Of a stretch of 5,252 bases of DNA, positions 5,012 to 5,252 are shown piece by piece; position 1 is the stretch's first letter; every line of letters starts with the position of its first letter. A program made the position numbers and the translations under genes. A model generated the notes under the pieces. The model had not been told where the DNA came from, did not search any database, and saw nothing but the letters and a program-made list of their open reading frames with translations. The stretch is taken from contig JALWEA010000077.1 in NCBI GenBank assembly GCA_027039465.1, positions 1-5,252 on the forward strand, given 5' to 3'. The DNA is from Calditrichia bacterium (lineage in GTDB: Bacteria > Calditrichota > Calditrichia > Calditrichales > Calditrichaceae).

Positions 5012-5252
5012 TTAGTCCCAAATATAGCGTTCGTCATATTCAATTTCATGACGTTTTAAAAATTTAATAAATTCTTCTTTAAATGTCTTTCGTCGATGGT
5101 GCTTCTTTTGGTTGTTGATGTAGTTGATAACCTTTTGCTTATTTGACAAACTAACACTAAATGCACCGTATCCTTCCTGCCAAGCAAAATTTTTTAATTT
5201 TGGGAATGTATCGTGAATCCATCCCGAAGAGCCTCCCTTAATTAATTGAACG
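5012..5252 (-). CDS. RAYT / IS200-like Y1 transposase, C-terminal part (cut by window edge)
   Basis: REP-associated tyrosine transposases are HUH-type single-strand nucleases that recognise hairpin repeats. Seventy-nine residues are visible, ending at TAA 5014-5012; the start and the HUH motif lie beyond 5252. Reading from the edge, the fragment has QLIKGGSSGW, then WQEGYGAFSVS (residues 24-34), then VINYINNQKKHH (41-52), whose Y44 is the expected catalytic tyrosine with the following Q and HH typical of the family. It ends with FKEEFIKFLKRHEIEYDERYIWD. This closing sequence matches the usual end of about 150-residue Transposase_17/Y1_Tnp proteins, so the C-terminus seems intact. Copy B of the three-hairpin repeat starts four bases past the stop. 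The gene is more AT-rich than the fumarase, thyX and pyk genes, in line with a mobile origin. Family confidence is high; whether the rest is intact is unknown. Confidence 0.9.
   Translation of the reverse strand, partial: VQLIKGGSSGWIHDTFPKLKNFAWQEGYGAFSVSLSNKQKVINYINNQKKHHRRKTFKEEFIKFLKRHEIEYDERYIWD

Noticed and set aside
4765..5049. Minus-strand open frame of 94 residues between the repeats and the transposase
   Set aside because: Its N-terminal half is simply translated repeat copy B and its start overlaps the real transposase end in another frame; the rest is AT-rich and low in complexity.

Overview
The window suggests a bacterium of moderate GC content (genes somewhat under 50% G+C, spacers clearly AT-rich), probably anaerobic or microaerobic. 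This is inferred from the oxygen-labile, two-subunit class I fumarase, the flavin-dependent thymidylate synthase and the REP/RAYT repeat family. The overall flavour fits the Bacteroidota/Calditrichota side of the tree, but the taxon cannot be fixed from this sequence alone.

Layout. Positions 1-383 hold no protein gene. They carry the 3' end of a group II intron (domains V and VI, + strand, running in from the left edge), followed by a 110-bp element with 19-nt terminal inverted repeats that looks like a MITE. On the minus strand, 1830 to 384 is a two-gene fumarase operon (alpha then beta, overlapping by 11 bases). A 276-bp AT-rich divergent spacer (1831-2106) separates it from a plus-strand pair: thyX (2107-3027, TTG start) and pyk (3075-4505), 47 bp apart and probably co-transcribed. 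From 4506 to the right edge is an accessory region: two roughly 95-bp copies of a three-hairpin repeat (4644-4737 and 4913-5007) and, directly beside the second, the C-terminal 79 residues of a RAYT/IS200-like Y1 transposase on the minus strand, cut by the window edge.

How the parts fit. The core genes are housekeeping: fumarate/malate interconversion in the TCA cycle, dTMP synthesis, and the last step of glycolysis. The pyruvate kinase carries the sequence signature of the potassium-independent subgroup. Both flanks of the core block are mobile or repetitive DNA of three different kinds (group II intron, MITE-like inverted repeat, REP/RAYT), all in non-coding sequence. The most interesting items are the intron end with an altered catalytic triad, the nested inverted-repeat element next to it, and the RAYT with its adjacent three-hairpin repeats. 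I found no convincing evidence of a wholly new system; these are members of known classes, possibly with undescribed local forms.
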